DNA from: Parabacteroides johnsonii DSM 18315
GTDB taxonomy: Bacteria; Bacteroidota; Bacteroidia; Bacteroidales; Tannerellaceae
DNA length: 64,000 nucleotides
NCBI RefSeq assembly: GCF_025151045.1
Contig: NZ_CP102285.1
Location: 3,596,001-3,660,000 of the forward strand
Direction: 5' to 3'
Under the pieces are notes generated by a model. It saw only the letters and a program-made list of their open reading frames with translations, did no database searches and had not been told where the DNA came from. The position numbers and the translations under genes were made by a program. Positions 35,032 to 43,403 of this stretch are shown here, in pieces (position 1 is the stretch's first letter; each line of letters opens with the position of its first letter).

Positions 35032-36518
35032 TGCGGACTTATATACAAATAAATCCGGCAGACAATGTCATCGTCGCCGTAAAGGATTTACAGGCCGGTG
35101 CATCTTTGGATATCAACGGTAAAACGATCATCGTCCTGCAGGATATCCCGGCAGGACACAAAGTAGCCTTACAGGATTTTAAAGAGGGAGACTATATAAT
35201 TAAATATGGCGCTCCCATCGGACATGCCCGTAAAGCGATAACTGCCGGAAGCTGGGTGAATGAAAAGAATATCAAGACCAATCTGGAAGGGTTACGGGAA
35301 TATGAATTCAATCCGCAACCTACTCCGGAACAGTTATCCGGAAAGCTGCTTTCCTTTAAAGGATATCGCCGCAAGAATGGAGAAGTGGGAATCCGGAATG
35401 AGATATGGGTGATTCCGACCGTCGGTTGCGTCAACGGTATCACACATCGATTGACAGATCGGTTACAACAGGAGACACAGGGCGCCGGAGTCGATGCGAT
35501 CGTCGCATTCCCTCATAATTATGGCTGTTCCCAACTGGGAGACGATCATGAGAATACCCGGAAGATTTTACGGGATATGGTTCTGCATCCGAATGCCGGT
35601 GCAGTTCTCGTTGTCGGGTTAGGTTGCGAAAACAACCAGGTCGGCGCTTTCCGTGAAATACTTGGCGATTACGATACGGAACGTATCCGCTTTATGGAAA
35701 CGCAAAAGGTGGACGATGAACTGGAAACGGGAATGGCACTGTTGCGAGAACTCTATGCGATTGCTTCGCAGGATCAGCGGACAGATATTCCTTTAAATGA
35801 ATTGCGTGTAGGATTGAAATGCGGAGGATCGGATGGATTTTCCGGTATTACGGCCAATCCGCTGTTAGGTGTCTTTTCCGACTTTCTGGTAGCCCAGGGA
35901 GGGACAACCGTCCTGACAGAAGTTCCGGAGATGTTTGGCGCCGAGACGATCCTGATGAACCGGAGCGAATCGAAAGCTGTCTTTGAGAAGACCGTTCATC
36001 TGATTAACGACTTCAAATCCTATTTTATAGAGAACAAACAGCCGATTTACGAAAACCCTTCTCCGGGTAATAAGGCAGGAGGCATTTCCACCCTGGAAGA
36101 GAAATCCCTGGGTTGCACGCAAAAAGCCGGAACATCGGCTGTCCGAGACGTGATGCTTTACGGTGAACAGCTAAAAACAAAGGGACTGAATTTGTTGAGT
36201 GCCCCCGGGAACGATCTCGTAGCCAGTACGGCTCTTGCTTCATCCGGCTGTCATCTGGTTTTGTTCACAACCGGAAGAGGAACTCCGTTCGGCACATTTG
36301 TTCCGACAGTCAAAGTTTCGACCAACAGTAATCTAAATGCCCGCAAACCGAACTGGATCGACTTCAATGCCGGCTCCCTTTTGGAGGGCAAAAGCATGGA
36401 GGAACTTTGTGAATGTTTTATCCAGTTTATCATCGGTATCGCAAGTGGCAACCCGACTAACAATGAAAAGAACGGTTACAGAGAGATCGCAATTTTCAAA
36501 TCCGGTGTGACACTGTGA
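35031..36518 (+). CDS. uxaA: Altronate dehydratase
   Basis: The ATG at 35031 (495 residues) overlaps the uxaB stop; a TTG six bases earlier is less likely. The N-terminal SAF domain (about 8-90) is followed by the UxaA catalytic domain, with GYRRKNGEVGIRNEIWVIPTV near 110-130, the metal-binding Cys in PTVGCVNG and CSQLGDDHENT, and GLKCGGSDGFSG near 263. It dehydrates D-altronate to 2-keto-3-deoxygluconate. Galacturonate from pectin or related glycans is the likely source. Confidence 0.93.
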   Translation: MRTYIQINPADNVIVAVKDLQAGASLDINGKTIIVLQDIPAGHKVALQDFKEGDYIIKYGAPIGHARKAITAGSWVNEKNIKTNLEGLREYEFNPQPTPEQLSGKLLSFKGYRRKNGEVGIRNEIWVIPTVGCVNGITHRLTDRLQQETQGAGVDAIVAFPHNYGCSQLGDDHENTRKILRDMVLHPNAGAVLVVGLGCENNQVGAFREILGDYDTERIRFMETQKVDDELETGMALLRELYAIASQDQRTDIPLNELRVGLKCGGSDGFSGITANPLLGVFSDFLVAQGGTTVLTEVPEMFGAETILMNRSESKAVFEKTVHLINDFKSYFIENKQPIYENPSPGNKAGGISTLEEKSLGCTQKAGTSAVRDVMLYGEQLKTKGLNLLSAPGNDLVASTALASSGCHLVLFTTGRGTPFGTFVPTVKVSTNSNLNARKPNWIDFNAGSLLEGKSMEELCECFIQFIIGIASGNPTNNEKNGYREIAIFKSGVTL

Positions 36519-36526
36519 TTCACACA

Positions 36527-36579
36527 AGTCTGATAGACGCAGATTCAAATAAATAAAATTATATCTGCGTCATCAGACT
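36527..36579. terminator. Bidirectional terminator between uxaA and Na/Pi cotransporter genes
   Basis: AGTCTGAT-AG-ACGCAGAT (36527-36544) pairs with ATCTGCGT-C-ATCAGACT (36563-36579): two 8-bp perfect stems with a small internal bulge and an A/T-rich loop. It lies between two convergent stops. Confidence 0.8.
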
Positions 36580-36588
36580 CATATTTTC

Positions 36589-38277
36589 TTAAATCTTCTT
36601 CTCAATAACTGCTTGTACCACATTCAGCACATAGTCGCCTAACTTCTCAGCTTCACCAATGATATCCATGTAGTAGACACCGTCCTGATACTGGTATTTC
36701 TTATTGTTGATATTTTCTACATTGTGGATCTTCAACTGATTGCGGTAATTGTTTATTTCATTTTCGATATTATAAGACGGATTGACATCGTCGCGTACAA
36801 GCTCCGACTTCTTCAGAATCTCAATCATACGATGCAAAGCTTTCTCCGTAAGTGCCAACATCTGGTCCACATTGTGATTCTGCTCATCTGTGAATATCGA
36901 TTTAAACTCGTTACGACGTTTGATGCTTCTCGCCATGTTATTGCAAGAGTCCGCTATACTCTCGATCTCCGATACGGCACGCAGCATGATACGGATTTCT
37001 TCCTTACCTTCCGAACTCAAGCGACCTTCCGCCACGCAAGTCAAATAATTGGCAATCTCGATCTCCATCCGGTCACTGATACTTTCGTACTTCTCGACAC
37101 GGCTATAAATTTTCAGGAAAGCATCCTCATTCTTCTCGTAGAACAGCGCTTTCACCATATCCAGCATACGGCCTGTACGCTCGGCAAACAGCGTGATCTC
37201 CTTATGTGCCTGCAAGATCGAAAGTTCGGCTGTCGACAGCATACCCCCCGTAATATAACGTAAACGATATTCCTCGTCCTCGTCTTTCTTTCCTTTGATA
37301 AGGAAGCAAACCGTCTTCTCGATCAGCCCGACAAACCAAATCATTATAAAGGTATTGCTGATATTGAAAGCCGTATGGAAAGCAGCCAACTTGAAAGAAA
37401 CAGCCACTGCTGGATCAGATATATTCATGACATCGGTGACGAACCAAGATACGGCAGCCGTAAACGGATAAAACAAAACCAAGACCCACATAACGCCGAA
37501 TATATTGAAGACGAGATGCGCCAAAGCAGCCCGCCGGGATTGCGTATTGCCAGTCAAGGCGGCCAAATTAGCGGTAATCGTCGTACCGATGTTTTCACCC
37601 AGCACAAGCGCGACTCCCAGGTGATAATCAATCCATCCGTTAGCACACATAATCAACGTGATAGCCATCGTCGCAGCAGAAGCCTGCACGATCATTGTCA
37701 GGATAGCTCCGATGAACAGAAACAGGATGATGGACAAGAATCCCATGTCAGTATAATTCTGTACAAAGGCAAGCATCTCCGGATTGGCCCCAAGATCCGG
37801 TGCATTGGCTTTTAAGGCCTGAAGTCCCATAAAAAGGAAAGAGAAACCGAAAATGAACTCTCCGACCGATTTACGTGAACTTTTCCCGGAAAACAGGAGT
37901 GGAATACCGAATGCGAGTAGAGGAAGGGCAAAAGCCGCAATGTCAACTTTGAACCCGAGAGCCGAGATCAACCAGGCGGTAACGGTCGTACCGATATTGG
38001 CTCCCATTATGACTCCGATAGATTGGGTAAGAGTGAGCAGACCGGCGTTTACGAAACTGACCACCATGACTGTAGTGGCGGATGATGATTGAATCAGGGC
38101 TGTAATTAAAACCCCGGTAAGCACTCCGGTAACCCTGTTCGTCGTCATGGCCGTCAGAATCCTGCGCAGACTGTCTCCCGCAAATTTCTGCAGACCTTCG
38201 CTCATGATCTTCATACCATACAGGAACAAACCTAAGGAACCTATAAGGCGTAGAAAATCAAAAAATGAATAGTCCAT
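36589..38277 (-). CDS. Na/Pi cotransporter family protein with PhoU-like domain
   Basis: The 562-residue protein has a membrane part (about 1-325) with two inverted Na/Pi repeats and a cytoplasmic PhoU-like helical domain (about 345-555). The first repeat carries the signature LIQSSSATTV (about 60-69); in the second the usual QSSSA is QASAAT (about 200). It is related to NptA-type sodium-phosphate transporters. Many bacterial members are of untested substrate, so phosphate is likely but not certain. It ends convergently with uxaA and starts divergently from the uridine-kinase-like gene. Confidence 0.88.
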   Translation of the reverse strand: MDYSFFDFLRLIGSLGLFLYGMKIMSEGLQKFAGDSLRRILTAMTTNRVTGVLTGVLITALIQSSSATTVMVVSFVNAGLLTLTQSIGVIMGANIGTTVTAWLISALGFKVDIAAFALPLLAFGIPLLFSGKSSRKSVGEFIFGFSFLFMGLQALKANAPDLGANPEMLAFVQNYTDMGFLSIILFLFIGAILTMIVQASAATMAITLIMCANGWIDYHLGVALVLGENIGTTITANLAALTGNTQSRRAALAHLVFNIFGVMWVLVLFYPFTAAVSWFVTDVMNISDPAVAVSFKLAAFHTAFNISNTFIMIWFVGLIEKTVCFLIKGKKDEDEEYRLRYITGGMLSTAELSILQAHKEITLFAERTGRMLDMVKALFYEKNEDAFLKIYSRVEKYESISDRMEIEIANYLTCVAEGRLSSEGKEEIRIMLRAVSEIESIADSCNNMARSIKRRNEFKSIFTDEQNHNVDQMLALTEKALHRMIEILKKSELVRDDVNPSYNIENEINNYRNQLKIHNVENINNKKYQYQDGVYYMDIIGEAEKLGDYVLNVVQAVIEKKI

Positions 38278-38318
38278 TTAAAATACGTTTAAGTGGATGT
38301 ATATCCGATTAATATTCC

Positions 38319-38339
38319 TAACTTTAGGGGACAAAAGTA
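38319..38339. promoter_or_regulatory. Divergent -7 boxes for Na/Pi and uridine-kinase-like genes
   Basis: On the minus strand TACTTTTG (38332-38339) faces the Na/Pi gene; on plus TAACTTTA (38319-38326), one base off TAnnTTTG, faces the kinase gene. The two overlap face to face within 21 bp, so the genes may compete for polymerase. Confidence 0.45.
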
Positions 38340-38359
38340 TAAATAATAACTGAGATACC

Positions 38360-40027
38360 ATGTCTGAAACTATTACAATTTATTGCAAAAATAACAATAC
38401 TTATAAAGAGGTGCCGATCGGCTCCTCGCTGTTGGACATCTATTCACTGGTTGGCGCACCCCTCCGGTTACGCCCGATGAATGCGCAAGTAAATAACAAA
38501 ACAGAAGGGCTTACCTTCCGTTGCTGGCATCCGAAAGATGTTGAATATGTCGACTATTCCGGACTTTCAGGGATGCGGACATATGTCCGTTCCCTCTGTC
38601 ATATTTTCTCGAAAGCAGTGAACGATGTACTCCCTTCGGCAACTCTGAACCTGGAACATCCCATCTCGAAAGGCTATTATTGCGTTATCCACAACGGCAA
38701 AGACATAGACGAAGAAACGATTGGCAAAATCAAGAAGCGGATGCGTGAAATCATCGACGCAGACCTTCCTTTCCATTTGAAAACGGTCCGCACGGTCGAT
38801 GCAGCAGTCTTGTTCCGTGAAAGGGGCATGAACGACAAGGCCCGTCTGATCGAAAGCGCCGGTATGCCTTATACGTCTTATTACGAACTGGACGGCTATA
38901 TCAATTATTTCTATGGTTGCCTGACTCCTTCCACCGGCTATATACAGCATTTCGACCTGGTTCCTTATTTCGACGGCGTATTGCTGCGCGTACCCCAAAG
39001 GACGAATCCGACAGAGTTAGAACCGGTCATCCGCCAAGATAAAATGTTTCAAGTTTATAAGGAACATCTGACACTACAACGCACGGTCGGATTGGATAAC
39101 GTCGGAGACCTGAACCGGGCGATAGAGAAGGATATGGCATCCGAGGTCATTATGGTTTCCGAAGCCATGCAGGAAAAACAGGTAGCCAAGATCGCAGAGG
39201 AGATTGCCGCCCGCTACGATAGCGGTATCCGTATCGTATTGATTTCCGGTCCGTCTTCTTCGGGAAAAACAACTTTCTGCAAACGGTTGGAGATTCAGTT
39301 GATTACAAATTTGATCCATCCGGTCGGACTTTCACTGGACGATTATTTCCTGAACCGTGAAGATACGCCGAAGGACGAATCCGGCGAATATGATTTCGAA
39401 TCGCTGTATGCGCTCGACCTGCCTTATTTCAACAGTGAATTGCAGAAACTCCTTTCAGGCGAAGAGATCGAAGTGCCGAGCTTCGATTTTGAAACAGGCC
39501 GCCGCGTTTTCAAAGGGAAGAAACTGAAGATGCAGAAAAACTCCGTCCTGGTGATAGAAGGCATCCATGCCCTGAACCCCGAACTGACCTCCATGATTGA
39601 AGATCGCTACAAATACCGGATCTATGTATCCGTGCTGACTTCCATCTCGCTGGACAACCATAACTGGATTCCGACAACCGACAATCGCCTCTTACGCCGC
39701 ATCATCCGTGATTATCGGTTCCGCGGATATTCCGCACGCGACACGATCGCACGCTGGCCCAGCGTACGCCGGGGTGAGGACAAATGGATATTCCCGTATC
39801 AGGAGAACGCGGATGCGATGTTCAATAGCGCCATGTTGTATGAGCTGGCCGCCCTGCGCAAGGAAGCCGAACCGATCCTGGGCGAAGTGCGCGAATGTGA
39901 TCCGGAGAATGCCGAAGCATATCGTCTGCTCCGTTTCCTCCGCTACTTCAATTACATTCCCGATGTCGGGCTTCCAGGCACTTCCCTTTTGCGTGAATTC
40001 CTCGGAGGCGGCAGTTTCCGATATTGA
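38360..40027 (+). CDS. Uridine kinase-like nucleoside kinase with TGS/ThrRS-like N-terminus
   Basis: The 555-residue protein is a fusion. Residues 1-65 look like a TGS domain, 70-210 like the second additional domain of threonyl-tRNA synthetase, and the C-terminal half is a P-loop kinase of the uridine kinase/phosphoribulokinase family: GPSSSGKTT (297-305), LSLDDYFLNRE (about 325-335), VIEGIHALNP and RRIIRDYRFRG. It probably phosphorylates a nucleoside such as uridine. The same fusion occurs widely in Bacteroidetes and Firmicutes, but I know no proven reason for the tRNA-synthetase-like part. All kinase motifs appear intact. Confidence 0.85.
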   Translation: MSETITIYCKNNNTYKEVPIGSSLLDIYSLVGAPLRLRPMNAQVNNKTEGLTFRCWHPKDVEYVDYSGLSGMRTYVRSLCHIFSKAVNDVLPSATLNLEHPISKGYYCVIHNGKDIDEETIGKIKKRMREIIDADLPFHLKTVRTVDAAVLFRERGMNDKARLIESAGMPYTSYYELDGYINYFYGCLTPSTGYIQHFDLVPYFDGVLLRVPQRTNPTELEPVIRQDKMFQVYKEHLTLQRTVGLDNVGDLNRAIEKDMASEVIMVSEAMQEKQVAKIAEEIAARYDSGIRIVLISGPSSSGKTTFCKRLEIQLITNLIHPVGLSLDDYFLNREDTPKDESGEYDFESLYALDLPYFNSELQKLLSGEEIEVPSFDFETGRRVFKGKKLKMQKNSVLVIEGIHALNPELTSMIEDRYKYRIYVSVLTSISLDNHNWIPTTDNRLLRRIIRDYRFRGYSARDTIARWPSVRRGEDKWIFPYQENADAMFNSAMLYELAALRKEAEPILGEVRECDPENAEAYRLLRFLRYFNYIPDVGLPGTSLLREFLGGGSFRY

Positions 40028-40040
40028 TCTGCAACAACGG

Positions 40041-40087
40041 AATATTTTCATATGAAGGAACAGGAATTCCATACCCATGAAAATATT
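40041..40087. repeat. 11-bp inverted repeat upstream of the EamA gene
   Basis: AATATTTTCAT (40041-40051) and ATGAAAATATT (40077-40087) are perfect reverse complements 25 bp apart. The right arm is part of a direct repeat CCCATGAAAAT that recurs at 40096-40106, 22 bp on. Confidence 0.6.
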
Positions 40088-40099
40088 GTTTCACTCCCA

Positions 40100-40137
40100 T
40101 GAAAATTTATTTTCCCGCAAGAGAAAATAAATTTTCA
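40100..40137. repeat. Perfect 15-bp inverted repeat next to the EamA promoter
   Basis: TGAAAATTTATTTTC (40100-40114) and its exact reverse complement (40123-40137) flank an 8-nt spacer. It ends 23 bp before the -7 box of the EamA gene, where an operator would sit. There is no T-tract, so a terminator role for the kinase gene is less likely but possible. Confidence 0.65.
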
Positions 40138-40160
40138 CCGGATGGTAAAAGATGAAACAT

Positions 40161-40168
40161 TACCTTTG
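40161..40168 (+). promoter_or_regulatory. -7 box for the EamA transporter gene
   Basis: TACCTTTG fits TAnnTTTG. It lies downstream of the first possible ATG (40142) and 24 bp before the ATG at 40193, deciding for the latter. Confidence 0.55.
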
Positions 40169-40192
40169 CAGCCAATAAAAAACAGGGAGGAT

Positions 40193-41065
40193 ATGAAAGA
40201 GGCTTTTATAAAACTGCATATTTCCATTATCTTAGCTGGCTTTACCGGCTTGTTCGGAAAATTAATTACACTGAATGAAGGATTACTCGTTTGGTACCGC
40301 ATGCTTTTTGCAGCAATTATGCTTTTTATAATCCTTTGGGGAAGTGGAAAATTAAAGCGGACTTCCTTTCGCGAAGTGTTGAAAATAGCGGGAACCGGGC
40401 TGCTGTTAGGGCTTCACTGGGTATTCTTCTATGGAAGTATCAAGGCGGCAAATGTTTCGATCGGGGTAGTCTGCTTTTCACTGGTCGGCTTCTTCACAGC
40501 CTTATTGGAACCTCTGATTATTGGAAGGCGGGTATCGGTAAAAGAACTCTTGTTCAGTCTGGTGACTGTATGCGGTATCGTTTTAATCTTCCAGTTCGAC
40601 ACCCGTTATCGGACAGGAATTATCATCGGTGTGATATCTTCGGCACTGGCAGCTCTTTTCACCATTACAAACAAGAAAGTGGGAGTACGGCATGCTTCCA
40701 GCATGATGTTGTTTTACGAAATGATTGGCGGTTTCTTAGGACTGACCTGTCTGCTACCGTTCTATCTGCATTTCTTTCCGGTGGAAACGATCCTACCGGG
40801 AATGACCAATTTCCTCTACCTGTTGTTGCTTTCGCTGGTTTGCACAATCGGGCTGTACCTCTTACAGATACAAGTATTGAAACAGGTATCCGCATTCACC
40901 GTGAATCTGAGTTACAACCTGGAACCGGTTTACAGTATTATCCTAGCTATGCTTTTTTTCGGCGAGGCGAAAGAGTTGAATCTCGCTTTCTATGCCGGAT
41001 TGGGATTGATTCTCCTTTCTGTCCTGCTACAGACGCGGGAAGCTACCCGTTGTAAGGGAGCGTAA
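40193..41065 (+). CDS. EamA/DMT family transporter
   Basis: I chose the ATG at 40193 (290 residues): it has GGAGG just upstream and follows the -7 box, while the ATG at 40142 precedes the box. The protein has ten hydrophobic segments in two repeated halves, the second around residues 150-285, typical of the drug/metabolite transporter superfamily (IRGSIKAANVSIGVVCFSL-like segment near 95, and LEPVYSIILAMLFFGE near 245). The substrate is unknown; relatives export amino acids or metabolites. Its stop overlaps the convergent histidine kinase gene by 23 bp. The inverted repeats upstream suggest a dedicated regulator. Confidence 0.85.
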   Translation: MKEAFIKLHISIILAGFTGLFGKLITLNEGLLVWYRMLFAAIMLFIILWGSGKLKRTSFREVLKIAGTGLLLGLHWVFFYGSIKAANVSIGVVCFSLVGFFTALLEPLIIGRRVSVKELLFSLVTVCGIVLIFQFDTRYRTGIIIGVISSALAALFTITNKKVGVRHASSMMLFYEMIGGFLGLTCLLPFYLHFFPVETILPGMTNFLYLLLLSLVCTIGLYLLQIQVLKQVSAFTVNLSYNLEPVYSIILAMLFFGEAKELNLAFYAGLGLILLSVLLQTREATRCKGA

Positions 41066-43205
41066 ACCAAAACCGCGCACCTTCTCCCGGCCTCGAATCG
41101 ACACCGATTGTCCCGTTAAGAGCTTCGATAATGGTTTTGCAGATTGTCAGACCTAAACCGGTTCCCTGCTTGAACGAGTTAATTTTCACGAAGCGGTCGA
41201 AGATCGACTGCTGATGCTGAAGCGATATTCCGATACCCGTATCAATTACTTCGATCAGGACATAGCCTTCTACAATGCGGTAAGAAAAACTTATGCTTCC
41301 CTCCTCCGTAAATTTGGCCGCGTTCGAGATCAAATTCGAAATCACCTGCGTGACTCGCTTCGGATCGGTATGGATGAGAATGTCCGGCAGAGCATCGAAG
41401 TCACAGATCAAAGAAACCTTTTCAGGCATTTTCAACGCGTGTACCTGATACTGCTCATGAAAGATCTCTTTCAGACTGGTATCGGCAAGCGAATAATCCA
41501 AGATGCCCGATTCTATTTTGGAAAAATCAAGTATGTCAGTAATCAGACGAAGGAGCAAATCACTATTCTTATTGATTATTTTGACAAACTCTTCTTTTTC
41601 TTCTTTATCGTCAGTCTCGGCAAGAATATTGGAAAAGCCGATTATGGCGTTAAGCGGCGTCCGGATCTCATGGCTCATATTGGCGAGGAAAGCCGATTTC
41701 AGCTTATCCGCCTCACGTACCTTTTGTATCTCCAACTCCGACTGCCGGGTTTCATATTCCGCATGGTGCAATTTCTCTTCCAACAGTTTTTCTTCGGTGA
41801 TGTTAGTAACATGGCAGATCATTTTGTTCTGTCGCCTGCTCCCTTTCGTCTTATAAGCCTGCGCATTGATACGAATCCAGATCGTTTCGTTTTCAATAGC
41901 GGTACGACATTCAAAGCTGCAATGATCCTGCTTCCCTCCTATCACCTGGAAAAGCAAGTTGACATTATCGGTCGAACGAATAATCTGTTGTACACCTTCG
42001 ATCGTCATATACTTATTATTTCTCAAATAGTTGAAAAGCTTGTTATCCTCCGGTGTTTCGTTCAGAAGTGGATTGACAAACAATTCTTTCTTTTCAATAT
42101 CATATTCGGCAATAAGGGAATGGCCGGACAAGAGGACAGCTTTCAAGATCGCCAAATTGTTTTGCGTCTGCTCCTCTTTGGCTTGTTTTTCCGTTTCGTC
42201 GGAAATGATCAGCAAATAGCCGATATGCCCAAATTCCCGGTCGTTCAACCCGATTCCTTTCACCATCAGATATTTGGTTTCATCGGAAATATTGGAATGA
42301 TAATAGCGGGAATCCCGTATACAATTGAAATCATATGCAAGCGGAAAACTGAATGCCTTCTTCTTCTTGATCTGATTAAGAATTTTCTCTGGAACAGCCG
42401 GATTCTTGAACAGGTTGACTCCTAACAACTGTTCACGGGAGCTACCGAAGATTTTGGTGTCGGCATCGTTTATATCGATCAAGTTACCTTCCGCATCGTA
42501 TAATTCCACCCCGATCGGCAGATTATTGAAAAACTGCTGAAACTTTGTGCTCAGCTTGGAGATACGTTTTCTCGACTCTTCCAGGTTATAATTGGTTTGC
42601 CAGCGTTCAATTATGATGGAGAAAATACCGGCAATGATATGCATATCCTCCACTTCCGGAGCAGTCCAGAAACGGCTCATCCGGACCGAATCGAAACCAA
42701 TGAAACCTTGTACTTTATTATGGAAGGTAAGTGGAATGATCAGCATAGACTTCAGTTGCTGTTCGGTCAGCAGGATTTTATCGATGTCCGCTTCGGCGGG
42801 TAAACCGGCAATATCTCCCAACACGATATCGTGTCCGGCTTTGACGGTGTCAATAATCCACGGGATTATATCGTATGTCAACTTATTCCGATCATCTTTA
42901 GGAGCCTTTACCCACGTACTCATCACTTCACATGTGAAATTGGCCGTCAACCCGTCTTCTTCAAAGATGGCAACGTAGCCCCAATCAGCACTGAAATAGT
43001 CCAGTAACAAATTCATTGCTTTTTCGATAGGCTTGTTTTCTTCGTTGAAAAGGATTACCAGGACTTCAGAAATAATACGTTTGATTGTCGGCGTCTCCGA
43101 GGATATACAAACCTCGGCATTGTCAGGTTCATTATCTCTGGCTTCCAGTAATCGTATCAATTCTTCCCGGGTCAACTGATCGTATGGCGATGCTTTAAGA
43201 GTCAT
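41043..43205 (-). CDS. Sensor histidine kinase with GAF and PAS domains
   Basis: The ATG at 43205 (720 residues) is chosen because a TTG 24 bases earlier overlaps the -7 box. No membrane segment is seen, so it is a soluble sensor. A GAF domain (about 45-195), a PAS domain (about 220-330) and a second PAS-like part (about 345-465) lead to HisKA with FLANMSHEIRTPLNAI (His512 phosphorylated) and the HATPase domain with N-box ISNLISNAAKFTEE, G1 IDTGIGIS and G2 GTGLGLTI. No response regulator is adjacent, so the partner is elsewhere. The signal is unknown. It converges on the EamA gene with a 23-bp overlap. Confidence 0.92.
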   Translation of the reverse strand: MTLKASPYDQLTREELIRLLEARDNEPDNAEVCISSETPTIKRIISEVLVILFNEENKPIEKAMNLLLDYFSADWGYVAIFEEDGLTANFTCEVMSTWVKAPKDDRNKLTYDIIPWIIDTVKAGHDIVLGDIAGLPAEADIDKILLTEQQLKSMLIIPLTFHNKVQGFIGFDSVRMSRFWTAPEVEDMHIIAGIFSIIIERWQTNYNLEESRKRISKLSTKFQQFFNNLPIGVELYDAEGNLIDINDADTKIFGSSREQLLGVNLFKNPAVPEKILNQIKKKKAFSFPLAYDFNCIRDSRYYHSNISDETKYLMVKGIGLNDREFGHIGYLLIISDETEKQAKEEQTQNNLAILKAVLLSGHSLIAEYDIEKKELFVNPLLNETPEDNKLFNYLRNNKYMTIEGVQQIIRSTDNVNLLFQVIGGKQDHCSFECRTAIENETIWIRINAQAYKTKGSRRQNKMICHVTNITEEKLLEEKLHHAEYETRQSELEIQKVREADKLKSAFLANMSHEIRTPLNAIIGFSNILAETDDKEEKEEFVKIINKNSDLLLRLITDILDFSKIESGILDYSLADTSLKEIFHEQYQVHALKMPEKVSLICDFDALPDILIHTDPKRVTQVISNLISNAAKFTEEGSISFSYRIVEGYVLIEVIDTGIGISLQHQQSIFDRFVKINSFKQGTGLGLTICKTIIEALNGTIGVDSRPGEGARFWFTLPYNG

Positions 43206-43226
43206 ATCAGATTCTTTATCTGATCG

Positions 43227-43234
43227 CAAAAGTA
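43227..43234 (-). promoter_or_regulatory. -7 box for the histidine kinase gene
   Basis: TACTTTTG on the minus strand lies 21 bp upstream of the ATG at 43205, giving a short leader. It overlaps the earlier TTG, which therefore cannot be the start. Confidence 0.5.
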
Positions 43235-43340
43235 GAAAATAGTTTTGATTTTTAATCCTTTTCGATAATAATAATAATTTAATCTATCCTCCTTTAGAAC
43301 TATTATATTTTGAATATCGAGGTCATTCCGTGTAAAAAGT

Positions 43341-43348
43341 TATATTTG
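43341..43348 (+). promoter_or_regulatory. -7 box for rpoN
   Basis: TATATTTG is a perfect TAnnTTTG match 55 bp upstream of the chosen rpoN ATG. Confidence 0.5.
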
Positions 43349-43403
43349 CATGTTCTAAACATTGGACGGTCCGGTGATTGTCCTCTCATTATTGAATTTG
43401 ATT

